35,224 bases of DNA, from NCBI GenBank assembly GCA_964646525.1, contig CAZYER010000013.1:1-35224 (forward strand), in the 5' to 3' direction. The notes beneath the pieces are model-generated. The model had not been told where the DNA came from. It saw only the letters and a program-made list of their open reading frames with translations, and searched no databases. This document shows, one piece after another, positions 16,220-25,150 of this stretch. Position 1 is the first letter of the stretch. The number at the start of each line of letters is the position of its first letter. Made by a program: the position numbers and the translations under genes. Origin of the DNA: GCA-002282575 sp964646525. Its GTDB lineage: Bacteria > Pseudomonadota > Gammaproteobacteria > Thiomicrospirales > Thiomicrospiraceae.

Positions 16220-18289
16220 ATGACCAGCAAGCAAGCCTCTCACATTACGGCCTTAATAACAGCAGTGGTCTGTCTATGTGCATCGCCTCTGGTCTTATCT
16301 AGTACCAACACTGGCGATAAAGTTAAACTGGCAACTAAACCAATTAGCACAAGTAAGCATCGTATTCACGTTGCTCCCCCTGCTCCTTTATTGAGTGCGC
16401 AAGGGGAGGTTCTCATGCAAATCGAAAAAATTGCTGTTAGCAACCCTAAGCAAGCAGAAAGCATGTCAGCAGAGTTTCATCAAACGCCACTTGAAGCCTT
16501 TGCCCGTTATCAATGGCTCAAATCAGTGGTAAATGATCATAATTATTCAACGGCTATTGCCACTTACATTCAGCAATTCCCCGATACCAGCTGGGCAAAT
16601 CAGCTGGCTCAACGTTGGGCAGAACAGTTAGAAGCACGTCAGGACTGGTTACAACTCATTAGTTATCAAGATCAATTGACTCAAGGCAATGCACGTTGCT
16701 CTGTGTTATCAGCACAATTCGCAACTGGATTCTTGGATAACAATGCTTGGTTGGCGGAAACATCGGCGCGTTGGCTGAGTGAGCAAAAATCAAGTGCTAA
16801 TTGCGCGGCAGTCTATCAAAAACTTGAAAGCAGCCAAATGCTATCAGATGCTTTGTGGCAAACAAAATTAAAACAGCTTTATGATAATGGCCGTATTGAC
16901 GAAGCCACGCGTAAACAAGCGCAGCTTCCTGAATCGCTTAAAATCTATCATCAAACCATGCTTTCTTTGTTGAGTGGTGATTTAGCTACTAATGCGCAAC
17001 GCTTAATAGAGCAAAGCGTTTCTGCTCAGCGAGAGCAAGATGCAGAAGCCTTCATCTGGATTATTCAACAATACCTCAAACAAAATGCGGAACAGGCATT
17101 GGCTCTGTGGAACGAAGGAAAGTCTGCGTTCAAGTTAAATGAAACCGATCAGTTCAAAGTAGAAAAACAACTCTATCTGCAATTAGCTAAGTTGCAACCA
17201 GAACAAAGATTGTCATGGTTGGCGAAAATAGATGCCAGCATGCATAATGAATCGAGTCTTTTGCCCTTGTTGCAGCAAGCATTAAAAGACTCTGATTGGC
17301 AACAGCTTATTCAACTGACACAGCAACTGCCTACTGATATGCCCCAAGAGGCTTGGACTTACTGGCGTGCTAAAGCCTTAACACAAACCAATCAAGCGGC
17401 TTTGGCGCAGCCTTTATGGGAAAAGTTAGCTGCTCAACGCAGTTATTATGGCTTTATGGCAGCCGATCAGTTAGGCAAAGACTACAAGCTCAATACACAA
17501 CCAGTCACCGCTGAACAATTAGTGCTAGCACATCAATCTGCCTTGGGACAACGTTTACAAGCCTTGTACGAAGTGGGACTAAAGGATGTCGCTTGGCGTG
17601 AATGGGTATATGCACGTAACAATCAAAAAGTAAGTGCTGATGCCGTACCAGGTTATGCTCAGTTAGCTCAATCAATGGGTTGGCATTCTTTTGCTGTACT
17701 GGCTTTGGGTAAACCAGAACATTGGAACTACACAACGCTTCGTTTTGCAACGCCCTACCAGGATATTGTGCGCCCAAAAGTAGATCAGCATGATATATCG
17801 CTGGCTTGGGCTTACGGTATTATGCGTCGTGAAAGCGCTTACGCGCACGATGTTAAGTCCAGTGCTGGTGCGATGGGACTGATGCAGCTGATGCCGAAGA
17901 CGGCTCAGGCGCTTGCCCCTATTCAACAATTAAGGGACGTTTATCAACCCGAATTGAATGTTCATTTAGGCACAAAACTGCTGGGGCAACTGAAAAAAGA
18001 GTTTAATGGCAACTTGGTGTTGGCGACTGCCTCCTATAATGCAGGCGGTTTTAGAGTGAGACAATGGCTGAAACAGCAGCCCGCTTTACCGACGGATCAA
18101 TGGATTGAGCTGATTCCCTTTAAGGAAACCCGTGAGTATGTAAAAGCTGTTTTAGAATATATGCTGGTGTTTGAACGTAAGGGCTTAGCGTCACAACACA
18201 CACGACTTGCAGATTATTTGGTGCCACTGAACACACAACTTGCACAATCTGGAAAAAATTGTAATCCTGCCGATGAATGGTGCCTATGA
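16220..18289 (+). CDS. slt: Soluble lytic murein transglycosylase Slt
   Basis: 689 residues (E. coli Slt70 645). A periplasmic enzyme that cleaves the MurNAc-GlcNAc bond of peptidoglycan with 1,6-anhydro ring formation. Signal peptide about 1-28 (ALITAVVCLCASPLVLS). A long alpha-superhelical middle region follows, with a linker-type domain near 380-500. The C-terminal lysozyme-like domain has YGIMRRESAYAHDV, where E538 is the catalytic acid, SSAGAMGLMQLMPKTAQ, and TASYNAGGFRVRQWL. It is a single-gene unit, divergent from sqr and convergent with the methyltransferase of the nagZ-xseAB operon. Together with NagZ it supplies two steps of murein breakdown within this window. Confidence 0.96.
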   Translation: MTSKQASHITALITAVVCLCASPLVLSSTNTGDKVKLATKPISTSKHRIHVAPPAPLLSAQGEVLMQIEKIAVSNPKQAESMSAEFHQTPLEAFARYQWLKSVVNDHNYSTAIATYIQQFPDTSWANQLAQRWAEQLEARQDWLQLISYQDQLTQGNARCSVLSAQFATGFLDNNAWLAETSARWLSEQKSSANCAAVYQKLESSQMLSDALWQTKLKQLYDNGRIDEATRKQAQLPESLKIYHQTMLSLLSGDLATNAQRLIEQSVSAQREQDAEAFIWIIQQYLKQNAEQALALWNEGKSAFKLNETDQFKVEKQLYLQLAKLQPEQRLSWLAKIDASMHNESSLLPLLQQALKDSDWQQLIQLTQQLPTDMPQEAWTYWRAKALTQTNQAALAQPLWEKLAAQRSYYGFMAADQLGKDYKLNTQPVTAEQLVLAHQSALGQRLQALYEVGLKDVAWREWVYARNNQKVSADAVPGYAQLAQSMGWHSFAVLALGKPEHWNYTTLRFATPYQDIVRPKVDQHDISLAWAYGIMRRESAYAHDVKSSAGAMGLMQLMPKTAQALAPIQQLRDVYQPELNVHLGTKLLGQLKKEFNGNLVLATASYNAGGFRVRQWLKQQPALPTDQWIELIPFKETREYVKAVLEYMLVFERKGLASQHTRLADYLVPLNTQLAQSGKNCNPADEWCL

Positions 18290-18301
18290 GAAAAAGCGCG
18301 C

Positions 18302-18330
18302 GGAGTAAACTGAAGTTTCCACCCCTTTTT
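18302..18330 (+). terminator. Weak terminator-like hairpin after slt
   Basis: 18302-18311 and 18314-18323 pair at eight of ten positions (AAACT with AGTTT at the tip). They are followed two bases later by TTTTT at 18326-18330. The A+T-rich stem with mismatches makes this a weak candidate for ending the slt transcript. Confidence 0.3.
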
Positions 18331-18402
18331 GTACAAGGAATCTAATTCTTAGCTCAAATCTTCGCCTTCTCAGATTGGTGCTGTTCAAACAGTGCAGGTT
18401 GA

Positions 18403-18483
18403 CACGCTATTCAAGGTTACTTTTACAGTCAACCCCTCATTGTTGAACAAGCTAAGGCTTATATTCGCCACTATCAAGCCTAA
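18403..18483 (+). pseudogene. Second EAL-domain 3' remnant
   Basis: From 18403 to stop TAA 18481-18483 the plus strand reads HAIQGYFYSQPL followed by IVEQAKAYIRHYQA, which is the final block of an EAL phosphodiesterase domain (usual form G-C-x-x-x-QGY-x-x-S-x-P-L). The two codons before it are GGT TGA, so the expected Cys codon appears as a stop. In another frame just upstream RLVLFKQC resembles the preceding helix, which points to at least one frameshift as well. Nothing of the earlier domain remains. The stop codon shares bases with the stop of the convergent methyltransferase gene. The DNA differs from the remnant at 13970-14137, so the two are not copies of one another. Confidence 0.7.
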
Positions 18484-20024
18484 CGAATCACTCTCAGCGC
18501 CTGCAATAACTTAAATCGATGCTCAATAAAATAGGCTAACTGGGACGATAACCAAGCTGGCTGCTCATGCTCACCTAAGTCATCAGGAAACAGATTACCA
18601 GCGAGTCGATCTTTGCCCTGCCACAGCCACTGCGCCCAACAATTGGCATCGACGGCTTGTGTTGCCTCATAAGCTAATAGCCCCAACTGCTGCAGTCGAG
18701 AGACTTGTACACCACAGCCCGCAACTGGGCTGGCTAAGTAGGCAATGCGATGATCTTGCCAAGCGTATTGCATGAGCTGCCGATTCAACCCCAGTGAACG
18801 CTGTGTTAATTCCTCTGTGATCTGCACATTGGCAGGATGAATCGCACCAATCGCGGTTAAGGCGACCAGTAAAGGTATTAATTCCAGCACCGTCATGGAC
18901 TGTTGCGGATTAAGTTGATTGAGCTCGACAACTAAACTCGTAACTGATTTGGCTGCATATTCATTGCTAGCAAGCCATTGCAGACATTGCGCTGTGATGG
19001 GTTGTGGTAAGTCAAAACGACCTAAATCGCCCTGAATTTGGAGTGTAATGGCAGATAAAGGATGTAACAACACCAGCTTAGTAGATAATAAGGCTTGAGT
19101 TTGCTCCTCTGGCGTTAGTCGTTGCGGATGCTTCTGCCAAATATCGCGCCTAAAAGTCTGATTACGCAGCACATCGGCATAGCTCTCGCGTAATCGTCCT
19201 TCTGGCAAGTCATTCAGCCAAGCTTGTTGTTCGACCGTGAAGTGACAATCGGTAAGTAATTCAATCGCATCAGCGGAACAGGTAAAAGACAGTCCCGCTT
19301 GCGCCAAAAGATCAGCCGTATCGTTAAAGCTCATTGGATGCCAAGCGTGACCTAGGTATTCATGAGATAAATAGCGCGGATTTTCTTGCGCTAAAGATTG
19401 CCACCAGTCTATTAAACTCGGCTCATTTTGCACATAACGACTGAGTGGCATCGCACTTTGTACAACCGCTAACGCCGCTTGTAAGCCATCATCAGCATGA
19501 TCGGAAAAAGCTTTGGCGGTGTGATGAATCAGTCGTTGCATGGGCAAAATGGGCGCACAACCCGGCAAGGTATTGTGTGATAGGTAAACCATGCCATCAT
19601 CACTTAAAAATCGCTCAATAATCGACAATATCTGTTGACGAATTTCTGGAGCCACCCAACTCCAGACACCATGTAGGCTAATCGTTTGAAACTTCTGTTG
19701 ATTGATGGCTAAAAAGGTGGCAAAGTCCGCACAATGTAACTTGGCTTCAACACCCGATGCCTTCAGTAGCTCGTTAAGATTACTCACTTGTTTGGACATA
19801 AAATCAACGCCGAGCTGAGCTTCACCCGTACCTGCTGCTGTGATGGCAAGCCCCAATCCTTGACCAAAACCCAACTCACAATGCAAAGCCTCAGCGCTGG
19901 GCTTAGGGCTATCAAACCCCGCCAACAACTGCACCCAGCGCAAAGAAACAGGATGCTGCTGACGAAAATAGGCATAAATATACTCAGAAGTGGCTAGGTA
20001 ACCTTGATTGGGATTATGTTGCAT
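18480..20024 (-). CDS. SAM methyltransferase with methyltransferase regulatory domain
   Basis: 514 residues. The N-terminal class I SAM fold has motif I CELGFGQGLGLA (about 49-60), GVDFM, and a mid motif ISLHGVWSWV. The central and C-terminal parts resemble the methyltransferase regulatory domain (PF10119-type) that follows such methyltransferases. The substrate is unknown; relatives are annotated only as methyltransferases. ATG 20024 is preferred over the TTG one codon earlier. The gene lies 6 nt after the xseB stop and is the last gene of the long minus-strand run. Its stop overlaps the stop of the EAL remnant on the other strand. Confidence 0.8.
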   Translation of the reverse strand: MQHNPNQGYLATSEYIYAYFRQQHPVSLRWVQLLAGFDSPKPSAEALHCELGFGQGLGLAITAAGTGEAQLGVDFMSKQVSNLNELLKASGVEAKLHCADFATFLAINQQKFQTISLHGVWSWVAPEIRQQILSIIERFLSDDGMVYLSHNTLPGCAPILPMQRLIHHTAKAFSDHADDGLQAALAVVQSAMPLSRYVQNEPSLIDWWQSLAQENPRYLSHEYLGHAWHPMSFNDTADLLAQAGLSFTCSADAIELLTDCHFTVEQQAWLNDLPEGRLRESYADVLRNQTFRRDIWQKHPQRLTPEEQTQALLSTKLVLLHPLSAITLQIQGDLGRFDLPQPITAQCLQWLASNEYAAKSVTSLVVELNQLNPQQSMTVLELIPLLVALTAIGAIHPANVQITEELTQRSLGLNRQLMQYAWQDHRIAYLASPVAGCGVQVSRLQQLGLLAYEATQAVDANCWAQWLWQGKDRLAGNLFPDDLGEHEQPAWLSSQLAYFIEHRFKLLQALRVIR

Positions 20025-20030
20025 CAAACA

Positions 20031-20255
20031 TTACTCATCATTAGCATTTATGTCTGCATTCATGGTTGTTTGCAACCGTGACTGCAATAGCGTTTCGACT
20101 TGTTCAATACGAGACTTGCATAATTCGTAAGCCATCATGGCTTCATCAATCATCGGCAGTAGCTTATCAATATCGATGCGTTCTTGTCGACTGAGTTGCG
20201 TAGCGATTTGTTCCAGCTTTTGATAGTTTTCAGCATAGTTTTGAGTGTTTGACAT
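20031..20255 (-). CDS. xseB: Exodeoxyribonuclease VII small subunit
   Basis: 74 residues, the normal size (E. coli 80). A small helical subunit; several copies coat the helical region of XseA. The family pattern NYQKLEQIATQLSRQERIDI followed by LLPMIDEAMMAYELCKSRIE is clear. It starts 3 nt after the xseA stop, so the two subunits are translated together. The acidic C-terminal tail is not conserved. Confidence 0.93.
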   Translation of the reverse strand: MSNTQNYAENYQKLEQIATQLSRQERIDIDKLLPMIDEAMMAYELCKSRIEQVETLLQSRLQTTMNADINANDE

Positions 20256-20258
20256 TTT

Positions 20259-21869
20259 TTATTCTGCCTCTGTTAAGGTGAGCGTGTTTTTGTTTGGTGT
20301 AATACAGATACTGCCATCGCTAAAAGTCAGTCTTACCTGATTTAATTCTGCGACTTGTTCGGCGCTGGTCACCACCTGCCCTGTTTCCGTGCGTGCGAGC
20401 AAATACCCTTGATCCAATAGGCGTTTTGGATGCATCAATTGAATCAACTGATGAAAATGGTTTAATTGTTGAGCTTGCTGTTTCAGTCGTTGCTCGGCTA
20501 AAGGCAATAAGCTTTGCTGCCATTGCGCTAACTGTTGCTGATGTCGTTGGCTGTGATGCTGCGCCGTCCAGCGTAATTGTGTTTGCCAATGAGCTAACTG
20601 CTGCCGTTGTGCGTTAAGACTTAATTGGGCGCTATGCTGGCAATTGAGCCAGTGACTCGCAAGATGTTGTTTCGCATCTGCCAGTTGTTGTTGACTGCGC
20701 TGTTGAATAAGGTGTTTGAACTCAGTTATGTGGTGTCGCGCTAATTGTAATTGCGCTGTAGATGCTTGTTGAATACGCTGCCACGCACTGCTCGCCGACT
20801 GAGCAGCATCGACAATATGCTGACGGATAAAGGCAATGGTTTTACTGGGCGTATCAAAACGCGCAAAAGCCACTTCATCCAAAATGGTAGAGTCACGCTC
20901 ATGTCCAATACCCGTCAACACAGGAATGGGAAAACGGCAAACCGCCGTTGCCAGACTCAACTCATTGAGAAACATTAAATCCTGTTTCGCACCGCCACCG
21001 CGAATAATGACTAATGCATCGTAAGGTTTCTCTTCATGAGTCTGCTGAATTTGAGTCAGTGCTTGAGTCAGTTCGGTCACCGCACTCACGCCTTGAAAGC
21101 TGGCATGATAATAGTCAAACTCACACAGCGCCACTGCGGTGAGTTGATTGGCATCACTGCGAAAATCACCCAACCCTGCTGCCTGTGCTGGGGCTAAAAC
21201 GGCAACACGGGCGAAATCACGAGATAGGTGCTTCTGTTTATTAAGAGACCATAGTCCTTGCGATTTTAACTGCGCACGAATCTGTTGTAACTTAGCCTCT
21301 TGATCGCCCAAGGTAAAACTGGGATTGATGTCCACCACATTCAGCGATAGTCCAAAGCGGGCGTGAATACTGACTTCGACGCTGAGCAATACCTTCATGC
21401 CCGCCGATAAGATTTGCCCCGTGACCTGCTCAAAATGACTCAATAGACCTTCGCGCGAATTCGCCCAAATGGTGGCTTTAACTTGCGCTAATTGCTGACC
21501 CTGTTGTGATTCGGCCAGCGTGAGATAGAGATGCCCTTGACGTTGACTCAGTTCGGTAATTTCTGCCACCACCCACACCGCCTTGGGAAGCGCGAGCTGT
21601 AGTGCTCGATTGGCTTGATTCATCAATTCCGACAAACGCATGCCTTGAGCTGACGTCTCCGTGTTTACCACGGGCGTTTCACTGAAAGTGAATGCCGCTG
21701 TCTCGGCTTCGGGAATTACTAAGCTGGCAGGCAACCAACGCGCAAAGGCATCAGCATTCACACCGTCTGGAACAAACCATCGACGTGCCATCGCATCCCA
21801 GCGTGCGCCCAATGCCTTGGCTTGGTCTTTTTCAGCATAAACAACGGTCAAATACAGACGCTCACTCAT
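20259..21869 (-). CDS. xseA: Exodeoxyribonuclease VII large subunit with N-terminal DUF5710-like domain
   Basis: 536 residues, about 80 longer than E. coli XseA (456). Residues about 4-47 (LYLTVVYAEKDQAKALGARW, RRWFVPDGV) match a DUF5710-type module, which is not part of standard XseA. Then come the OB-fold DNA-binding domain (about 78-175, VWVVAEITELSQRQGHLYLTL), the nuclease domain with IIRGGGAKQDLMFLNELSLA and TGIGHERDSTILDEVAFARF, and a long Gln-rich coiled coil (about 350-490). The enzyme degrades single-stranded DNA to oligonucleotides from both ends. The ATG overlaps the nagZ stop by 4 nt. The extension is in frame with no internal ribosome binding site of note, so it appears to be a true part of the protein. 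Confidence 0.93.
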   Translation of the reverse strand: MSERLYLTVVYAEKDQAKALGARWDAMARRWFVPDGVNADAFARWLPASLVIPEAETAAFTFSETPVVNTETSAQGMRLSELMNQANRALQLALPKAVWVVAEITELSQRQGHLYLTLAESQQGQQLAQVKATIWANSREGLLSHFEQVTGQILSAGMKVLLSVEVSIHARFGLSLNVVDINPSFTLGDQEAKLQQIRAQLKSQGLWSLNKQKHLSRDFARVAVLAPAQAAGLGDFRSDANQLTAVALCEFDYYHASFQGVSAVTELTQALTQIQQTHEEKPYDALVIIRGGGAKQDLMFLNELSLATAVCRFPIPVLTGIGHERDSTILDEVAFARFDTPSKTIAFIRQHIVDAAQSASSAWQRIQQASTAQLQLARHHITEFKHLIQQRSQQQLADAKQHLASHWLNCQHSAQLSLNAQRQQLAHWQTQLRWTAQHHSQRHQQQLAQWQQSLLPLAEQRLKQQAQQLNHFHQLIQLMHPKRLLDQGYLLARTETGQVVTSAEQVAELNQVRLTFSDGSICITPNKNTLTLTEAE

Positions 21870-22966
21870 GGTTCAACTTCCACACCATCTAAGGTCACCA
21901 GCCCCGCTTTAGCAAGCTGTTTCATCACCGTAAGCCATTGCCCTGTTTTGTGTAACGCAACCAAACTTGATACAGGATGCTTAGGTTTACCATGTAAGCG
22001 AATGAGGCGACTTTCTTGTAAGGCATCGGCTTCATAATGACGATGTGCACTTAGTGCTGATTCAATCTGGTCAGTGTCATTACACAACAACACCAAATCA
22101 CAGCCAGCTTGATGAAAACGCTGCGCTAACTCACCGCCTGACGCCATCGAAGCAACCGCTTGCATACCCAGATCATCACTGATAATAGCGCCATTAAAAC
22201 CACACTGCTCTCGCAGCAACTGTTGTAACCAAATACGAGACAAACCAGCTGGTAAATCATCAACCGCTGGATAAATGACGTGAGCCACCATCACCGCACC
22301 ACAATAATGCTGAATCAGATGCTTGAACGGCTGCATATCCGCACCGACCAAACTGGCTAAAGAACGAGAATCGACCGCCATTGTAAGATGGGTATCGGGT
22401 ACGACAAAACCGTGACCGGGAAAGTGCTTTGCCACTGCCGACATACCCGCTGCTTGCATGCCTTGCATCAGTTGTTCCGCTAATAAGCCCACCACATGGG
22501 GATTATGATGAAAGGCGCGATCACCAATCACGCTACTATTGCCGTAGTCTAAATCAACCACAGGCGCAAAAGAAAAATCCACACCACAAGCCAGTAGTTC
22601 AGCTGCTAATAACCAACCCACATTATAGGCAGAGTGTAAGGCTTGTTGTGGATGTTCATCATAGCTTTCACCTAAGGCTCGCATGGCCGGTAACGGCGTA
22701 AAACCTTGAGTTTTGAAACGCTGAACCCTTCCGCCTTCGTGATCGACACTCACCAACAAACGCGGATGACGCAACCCATGAATCTCATGCGTCAGCGCAC
22801 GAAGCTGTTCCGGTGATTCATAATTACGACGAAAGAGCACCACGCCCGCCGCGGCTGGATGCATCAGCTGCGCTCGTTCATCATCGGTCAAGCTATAACC
22901 CGATAGACCAATCATTAGAAAACCTAAAGATTGCGCCTTGCCTAAGGCTTCACTATTGCCGTACAT
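21866..22966 (-). CDS. nagZ: Beta-N-acetylhexosaminidase NagZ
   Basis: 366 residues (E. coli 341). A glycoside hydrolase family 3 enzyme that removes GlcNAc from cytoplasmic anhydro-muropeptides during cell-wall recycling. Visible marks are MIGLSGYSLTDDER, VLFRRNY, VDHEGGRVQR, the KHFPGHG-VPDTH loop with its catalytic histidine, and IISDDLGM with the nucleophile Asp. The ATG at 22966 has AAGGG 9 bases upstream and overlaps the end of the permease gene by 14 nt. A later ATG (residue 18) matches the E. coli start but has no ribosome binding site. Confidence 0.95.
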   Translation of the reverse strand: MYGNSEALGKAQSLGFLMIGLSGYSLTDDERAQLMHPAAAGVVLFRRNYESPEQLRALTHEIHGLRHPRLLVSVDHEGGRVQRFKTQGFTPLPAMRALGESYDEHPQQALHSAYNVGWLLAAELLACGVDFSFAPVVDLDYGNSSVIGDRAFHHNPHVVGLLAEQLMQGMQAAGMSAVAKHFPGHGFVVPDTHLTMAVDSRSLASLVGADMQPFKHLIQHYCGAVMVAHVIYPAVDDLPAGLSRIWLQQLLREQCGFNGAIISDDLGMQAVASMASGGELAQRFHQAGCDLVLLCNDTDQIESALSAHRHYEADALQESRLIRLHGKPKHPVSSLVALHKTGQWLTVMKQLAKAGLVTLDGVEVEP

Positions 22967-23744
22967 CGAGCTTATCCCTTAAAGCATCACCAAAGCGATT
23001 CACCGCCAAAATGACCAACATCAGTGTTAAGCCAGGAACTAACACCAAATGAGGTGCCGTTAAAATGTATCGTGCGCCCTCTCGAATCATCGTACCCCAT
23101 GAAGCCTGGGGTGGCTGAACACCCAATCCTAGAAAAGAAAGCCCAGCCTCAGCAATAACAGCACCCGCAATACCAAACGTCATTTCAATGGCTAAGGGGG
23201 CAAAGAGCAAGGGCAATACATGACGCCATAAAATCAAATAACGTGGTACGGCTAATGAACGCGCCGCCATGACGTGATAACGGTTACGCAACGATAGTGT
23301 TTGTCCTCTTGCTAAACGTGCATAGCCCACCCAGCCAACAATACTTAATGCCAAAACAAGATTACCAATACCTGCACCCAGCACGGCGGCTAAAGCGATG
23401 GCCAGTAACAAATGGGGAAAAGCCAAAAAAGCATCAATAATCCAACGAATGACATTATCAAACCAGCCACCAATATAGGCAGACAACATGCCAATAAACG
23501 TCCCCACACTGGCAGAAATGCCAACCACCATCAACGCCACCCAAGCGGAGGTTTGAGCGCCTGCCAACAACCGCGCCCACAAAGGACGACCGAGTTCATC
23601 CGTACCCAAAGGCGCATGTTGAAAAGGAGACAATAACAGCGTTTCTAATTGGATACGGTCGGCAATCTCGCTCACCAAGGGGGCGCACAAAGCCATCACA
23701 ATCCAAAGTGTTATGATGACAAATGACCAAGAACGCCACATCAT
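22953..23744 (-). CDS. Opp/Dpp-type ABC transporter permease (C subunit)
   Basis: 263 residues. An inner-membrane permease of the peptide/nickel ABC family. The N-terminal helix is followed by HAPLGTDELGRPLWARLLAG, the hallmark of DppC/OppC. A further five membrane segments and the EAA loop (MAARSLAVPRYLILWRHVLP) are visible. It is coupled to the B-type permease by a 4-nt overlap and to nagZ by 14 nt. No ATP-binding subunits lie in the window, so it must borrow them from elsewhere. Confidence 0.93.
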   Translation of the reverse strand: MMWRSWSFVIITLWIVMALCAPLVSEIADRIQLETLLLSPFQHAPLGTDELGRPLWARLLAGAQTSAWVALMVVGISASVGTFIGMLSAYIGGWFDNVIRWIIDAFLAFPHLLLAIALAAVLGAGIGNLVLALSIVGWVGYARLARGQTLSLRNRYHVMAARSLAVPRYLILWRHVLPLLFAPLAIEMTFGIAGAVIAEAGLSFLGLGVQPPQASWGTMIREGARYILTAPHLVLVPGLTLMLVILAVNRFGDALRDKLDVRQ

Positions 23745-24670
23745 TCACCCCCTCTGGTAGAACGAATACGTGGATCTAACCAACGATAAGCTAATTCAAG
23801 CAGATTATTTACCAGCACATAAAATAGCGTAATTAATAAGATAGCGCCTAATACTAAAGCATAATCTCGTCGGTTAATCGACTCAATTAATAACAAGCCC
23901 AGCCCTGGCCAATCGAAAACCGTTTCAATAATGACCGCTCCACCCAACAAGGCACCCAACTGAAGCCCAACTAAGGTCAAAATGGGTAAAAAGGCATTAC
24001 GCAAACCATGCACCAGCAACAGGCGCGATTCACTCGCCCCTTTCGCCTTGGCCGTACGAATGTAGTCTTCATGCAACACCTCTAACAAAGAAGCACGCAA
24101 CATACGCGTTAAAATGGCAGCCAATGCCGTACCTAAAGTTAAGGCGGGCAACACCCAAGCATAAGGCGCGTCCATACCGGAAACCGGAAACCAACCGTGA
24201 TCTACCGCTAACACAATAATCAAAATAGGTCCTAAGACAAAACCCGGAATCGACATACCCACTAAAGCAGTAATCATTGCCAGCTTATCTTGCCAGCCAT
24301 TTTTACGCACCGCCGCAATAATACCCAATGGCAAGGCAATCAATAAGGCAATCGCCACTGCTAGTAGTGCGAGGGTTAAGGTTGCAGGGAGTCGCGCCCA
24401 CAATAATTCGAGCACAGGTTTATGGTAGAAAATGGACATCCCCCAATCGCCTTGTAAAATACCGCCCATAAAAGCCCAATACTGATGCCATAGCGATAAA
24501 TCCAAGCCAAAACGCTGACGCAGCGCCGATTCGTCCATACCGACACTATCGCCGAGCATAATACCAATCGGGTCTCCAGGCGCTAAATGCAGTAATAAGA
24601 ATACCGCCGTAATCACCACCCAAATCACGGCTAACATTCCTAATAATTGACGTGCGATGCTGGTCATCAT
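23741..24670 (-). CDS. Opp/Dpp-type ABC transporter permease (B subunit)
   Basis: 309 residues. Partner permease of the C subunit. Typical DppB/OppB features are the N-terminal helix with FLLLHLAPGDP, six membrane segments, and the EAA loop YIRTAKAKGASESRLLLVHG followed by LRNAFLPILTLVG. The substrate cannot be told from sequence. The neighbours (binding lipoprotein, YkuD-fold enzyme, NagZ) favour cell-wall peptides or other oligopeptides. It overlaps the L,D-transpeptidase gene by 4 nt. Confidence 0.93.
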   Translation of the reverse strand: MMTSIARQLLGMLAVIWVVITAVFLLLHLAPGDPIGIMLGDSVGMDESALRQRFGLDLSLWHQYWAFMGGILQGDWGMSIFYHKPVLELLWARLPATLTLALLAVAIALLIALPLGIIAAVRKNGWQDKLAMITALVGMSIPGFVLGPILIIVLAVDHGWFPVSGMDAPYAWVLPALTLGTALAAILTRMLRASLLEVLHEDYIRTAKAKGASESRLLLVHGLRNAFLPILTLVGLQLGALLGGAVIIETVFDWPGLGLLLIESINRRDYALVLGAILLITLFYVLVNNLLELAYRWLDPRIRSTRGGE

Positions 24671-25149
24671 GTTTGAATACTCACCGCAGCACCATAACCT
24701 AGATAATCAAACACTTGAATCATGTCTTCAGGCGCAACACGCACACAACCATGCGAAGATGGCGGTATTTCAGATGACCACGCAGGACTACCATGAATAT
24801 AAATATAGCGACGGAAAGTATCGACTTGACCACCCCGATTGATGCCGCTTTCTAAACCACATAACCACAAAATGCGCCCTAAAATCCAATCGCGTTCTGG
24901 GTTGGCTTGCATTAATGCAGGAGTCCATTCTTCACCTGTTGCTCTTCGACCTTTCAGCACCGCATAAGGAGAAAGCCCCTTACCAATGCAAGCTCGCACA
25001 TAATGTTTGCCAACGGGCGTACATCCCGAATCCTGCACACAGCCAACGCCGTTTTGTGCCGTGTTCACGCGACACTGAAACAACAATTCTTGCTGTTCAT
25101 TTAATACCATCAACTGCTGATCGGAGATACTGATTACCGCAGACTTCAT
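24667..25149 (-). CDS. YkuD-fold L,D-transpeptidase family protein without signal peptide
   Basis: 160 residues. The catalytic region has H119 in YIYIHGSP and the SHGCVRV motif at 132-138 with nucleophile C135 and R137, so the active site is intact. YkuD enzymes normally cross-link murein peptides or attach lipoproteins in the periplasm. Here the protein begins MKSAVISISDQQLMVL with no signal peptide or membrane anchor, which suggests a cytoplasmic enzyme acting on imported muropeptides, or an unusual export route. The start lies 1 nt after the stop of the binding-protein gene. Confidence 0.88.
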   Translation of the reverse strand: MKSAVISISDQQLMVLNEQQELLFQCRVNTAQNGVGCVQDSGCTPVGKHYVRACIGKGLSPYAVLKGRRATGEEWTPALMQANPERDWILGRILWLCGLESGINRGGQVDTFRRYIYIHGSPAWSSEIPPSSHGCVRVAPEDMIQVFDYLGYGAAVSIQT

Positions 25150-25150
25150 A

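Noticed and set aside
18290..18402. Possible insertion-sequence end or other mobile remnant after slt
   Set aside because: No terminal inverted repeat, target duplication or transposase fragment was found; the stretch is explained by a weak hairpin and a decayed EAL tail.
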